Shown: positions 5,464-5,836 of the stretch, piece after piece
How the letters are laid out: each line of letters starts with the position of its first letter
Position numbering within the stretch: the stretch's first letter is position 1
Source of the DNA: Treponema sp.
GTDB taxonomy: Bacteria; Spirochaetota; Spirochaetia; Treponematales; Breznakiellaceae
Assembly: GCA_009785045.1 (NCBI GenBank)
Contig: WQXC01000100.1
Coordinates: 1-5,836, forward strand
DNA: 5,836 nt
Direction: 5' to 3'
Notes under the pieces: generated by a model
Seen by the model: the letters and a program-made list of their open reading frames with translations, nothing else
Told to the model about the DNA's origin: nothing
Database searches by the model: none
Position numbers and translations under genes: made by a program

Positions 5464-5836
5464 CGCAGGTCCTTTAATTGCTATGTTTGATGCTGATGAT
5501 AATCAACATCAAAGGATTTTAGATTTTTTCTCTAAATTTAATTACAGTTTTATTTGTACTTTGGCGGTTTTTACTGAAGTTACTCATTTTTTGAGGTTTA
5601 GTATTAAAGCCCAACGTAATTTTTTCGAATGGGCAATGTACAAAGGGGTAATTATAAGCGATATTAACCAACATGATATACCACGCCTTCTTGAATTGAC
5701 TGAAAAGTATTCCGACCTGCCAATGGATTTCGCAGATGCTACTTTAGTTGTAGCAGCCGAAAAAACCGGCATCAGGGAAATTGTCAGCCTGGATAAAGAT
5801 TTTGATATCTACCGTCTTCCCGGTAAAGAAAAAATA
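5441..5836 (+). CDS. PIN-domain toxin, VapC-like ribonuclease (3' end cut by the window)
   Basis: An open frame of 132 codons runs off the right edge. The PIN fold is recognisable from its acidic residues: D8 in RILIDAGPLIAMFD, E46 in LAVFTEVTHF, D99 in MDFADATLVVAAE and D118 in IVSLDKDFDIYRL. These would hold Mg2+ or Mn2+ for RNA cleavage; VapC toxins typically cut tRNA or 23S rRNA, but the target cannot be predicted here. The GTG start at 5441 overlaps the antitoxin by 23 bases and is preceded by AGAGAG (5428-5433) with a 7-base gap; the family-typical N-terminus I-L-I-D begins right after it. The domain is nearly complete, so probably only a few C-terminal residues are missing. All four expected acidic residues are present, so the toxin looks active. 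Confidence 0.88.
   Translation, partial: MNDRILIDAGPLIAMFDADDNQHQRILDFFSKFNYSFICTLAVFTEVTHFLRFSIKAQRNFFEWAMYKGVIISDINQHDIPRLLELTEKYSDLPMDFADATLVVAAEKTGIREIVSLDKDFDIYRLPGKEKI

Overview
The window most likely comes from a spirochaete, probably a Treponema-type host-associated anaerobe. The strongest marker is a complete P83/100-family protein (3474-5039, minus strand), a family I know from Borrelia and Treponema. A minimal NIF-type NifS/NifU iron-sulfur pair and AT-rich intergenic DNA fit this. The assignment rests on protein recognition only; no search was run.

Region 1 (about 91-3461, plus strand) is a tightly packed four-gene operon. The order is rsmE (16S rRNA m3U1498 methyltransferase), an uncharacterised HExxH zinc-metalloprotease-like protein with a helical and coiled-coil tail, nifS (cysteine desulfurase) and a two-domain nifU (IscU-type scaffold plus BFD-like [2Fe-2S] domain). 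The first three genes are joined by ATGA start/stop overlaps, and nifU follows nifS after 14 bases. NifS and NifU work together: NifS releases sulfur from cysteine and NifU assembles the cluster. A near-consensus promoter sits directly before rsmE, and its predicted +1 falls on the GTG start codon, so the operon mRNA is probably leaderless. A perfect 10+10 bp palindrome with a 4-base centre covers the -10 box, the +1 and the first codons, and is a strong candidate operator.

Region 2 (3474-5039, minus strand) is the P83/100-type exported protein, convergent with nifU. The stop codons are 12 bases apart. The intrinsic terminator of this gene appears to lie inside the last codons of nifU on the opposite strand.

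Region 3 (5040-5836) begins with a short divergent intergenic region. It is followed by a type II toxin-antitoxin pair: a ribbon-helix-helix antitoxin and a PIN-domain VapC-like toxin that runs off the right edge. The antitoxin also has a near-consensus promoter whose predicted +1 falls at its ATG. A longer TTG-start reading frame at 5125 would begin inside the -35 box and is rejected. A small palindrome over the -10 is a candidate autoregulatory operator.

The standout signals are two promoters predicted to give leaderless mRNAs, the unusual dyad at the rsmE start, the terminator embedded in an opposing coding sequence, and the undescribed metalloprotease-like gene between an rRNA methyltransferase and the Fe-S genes.
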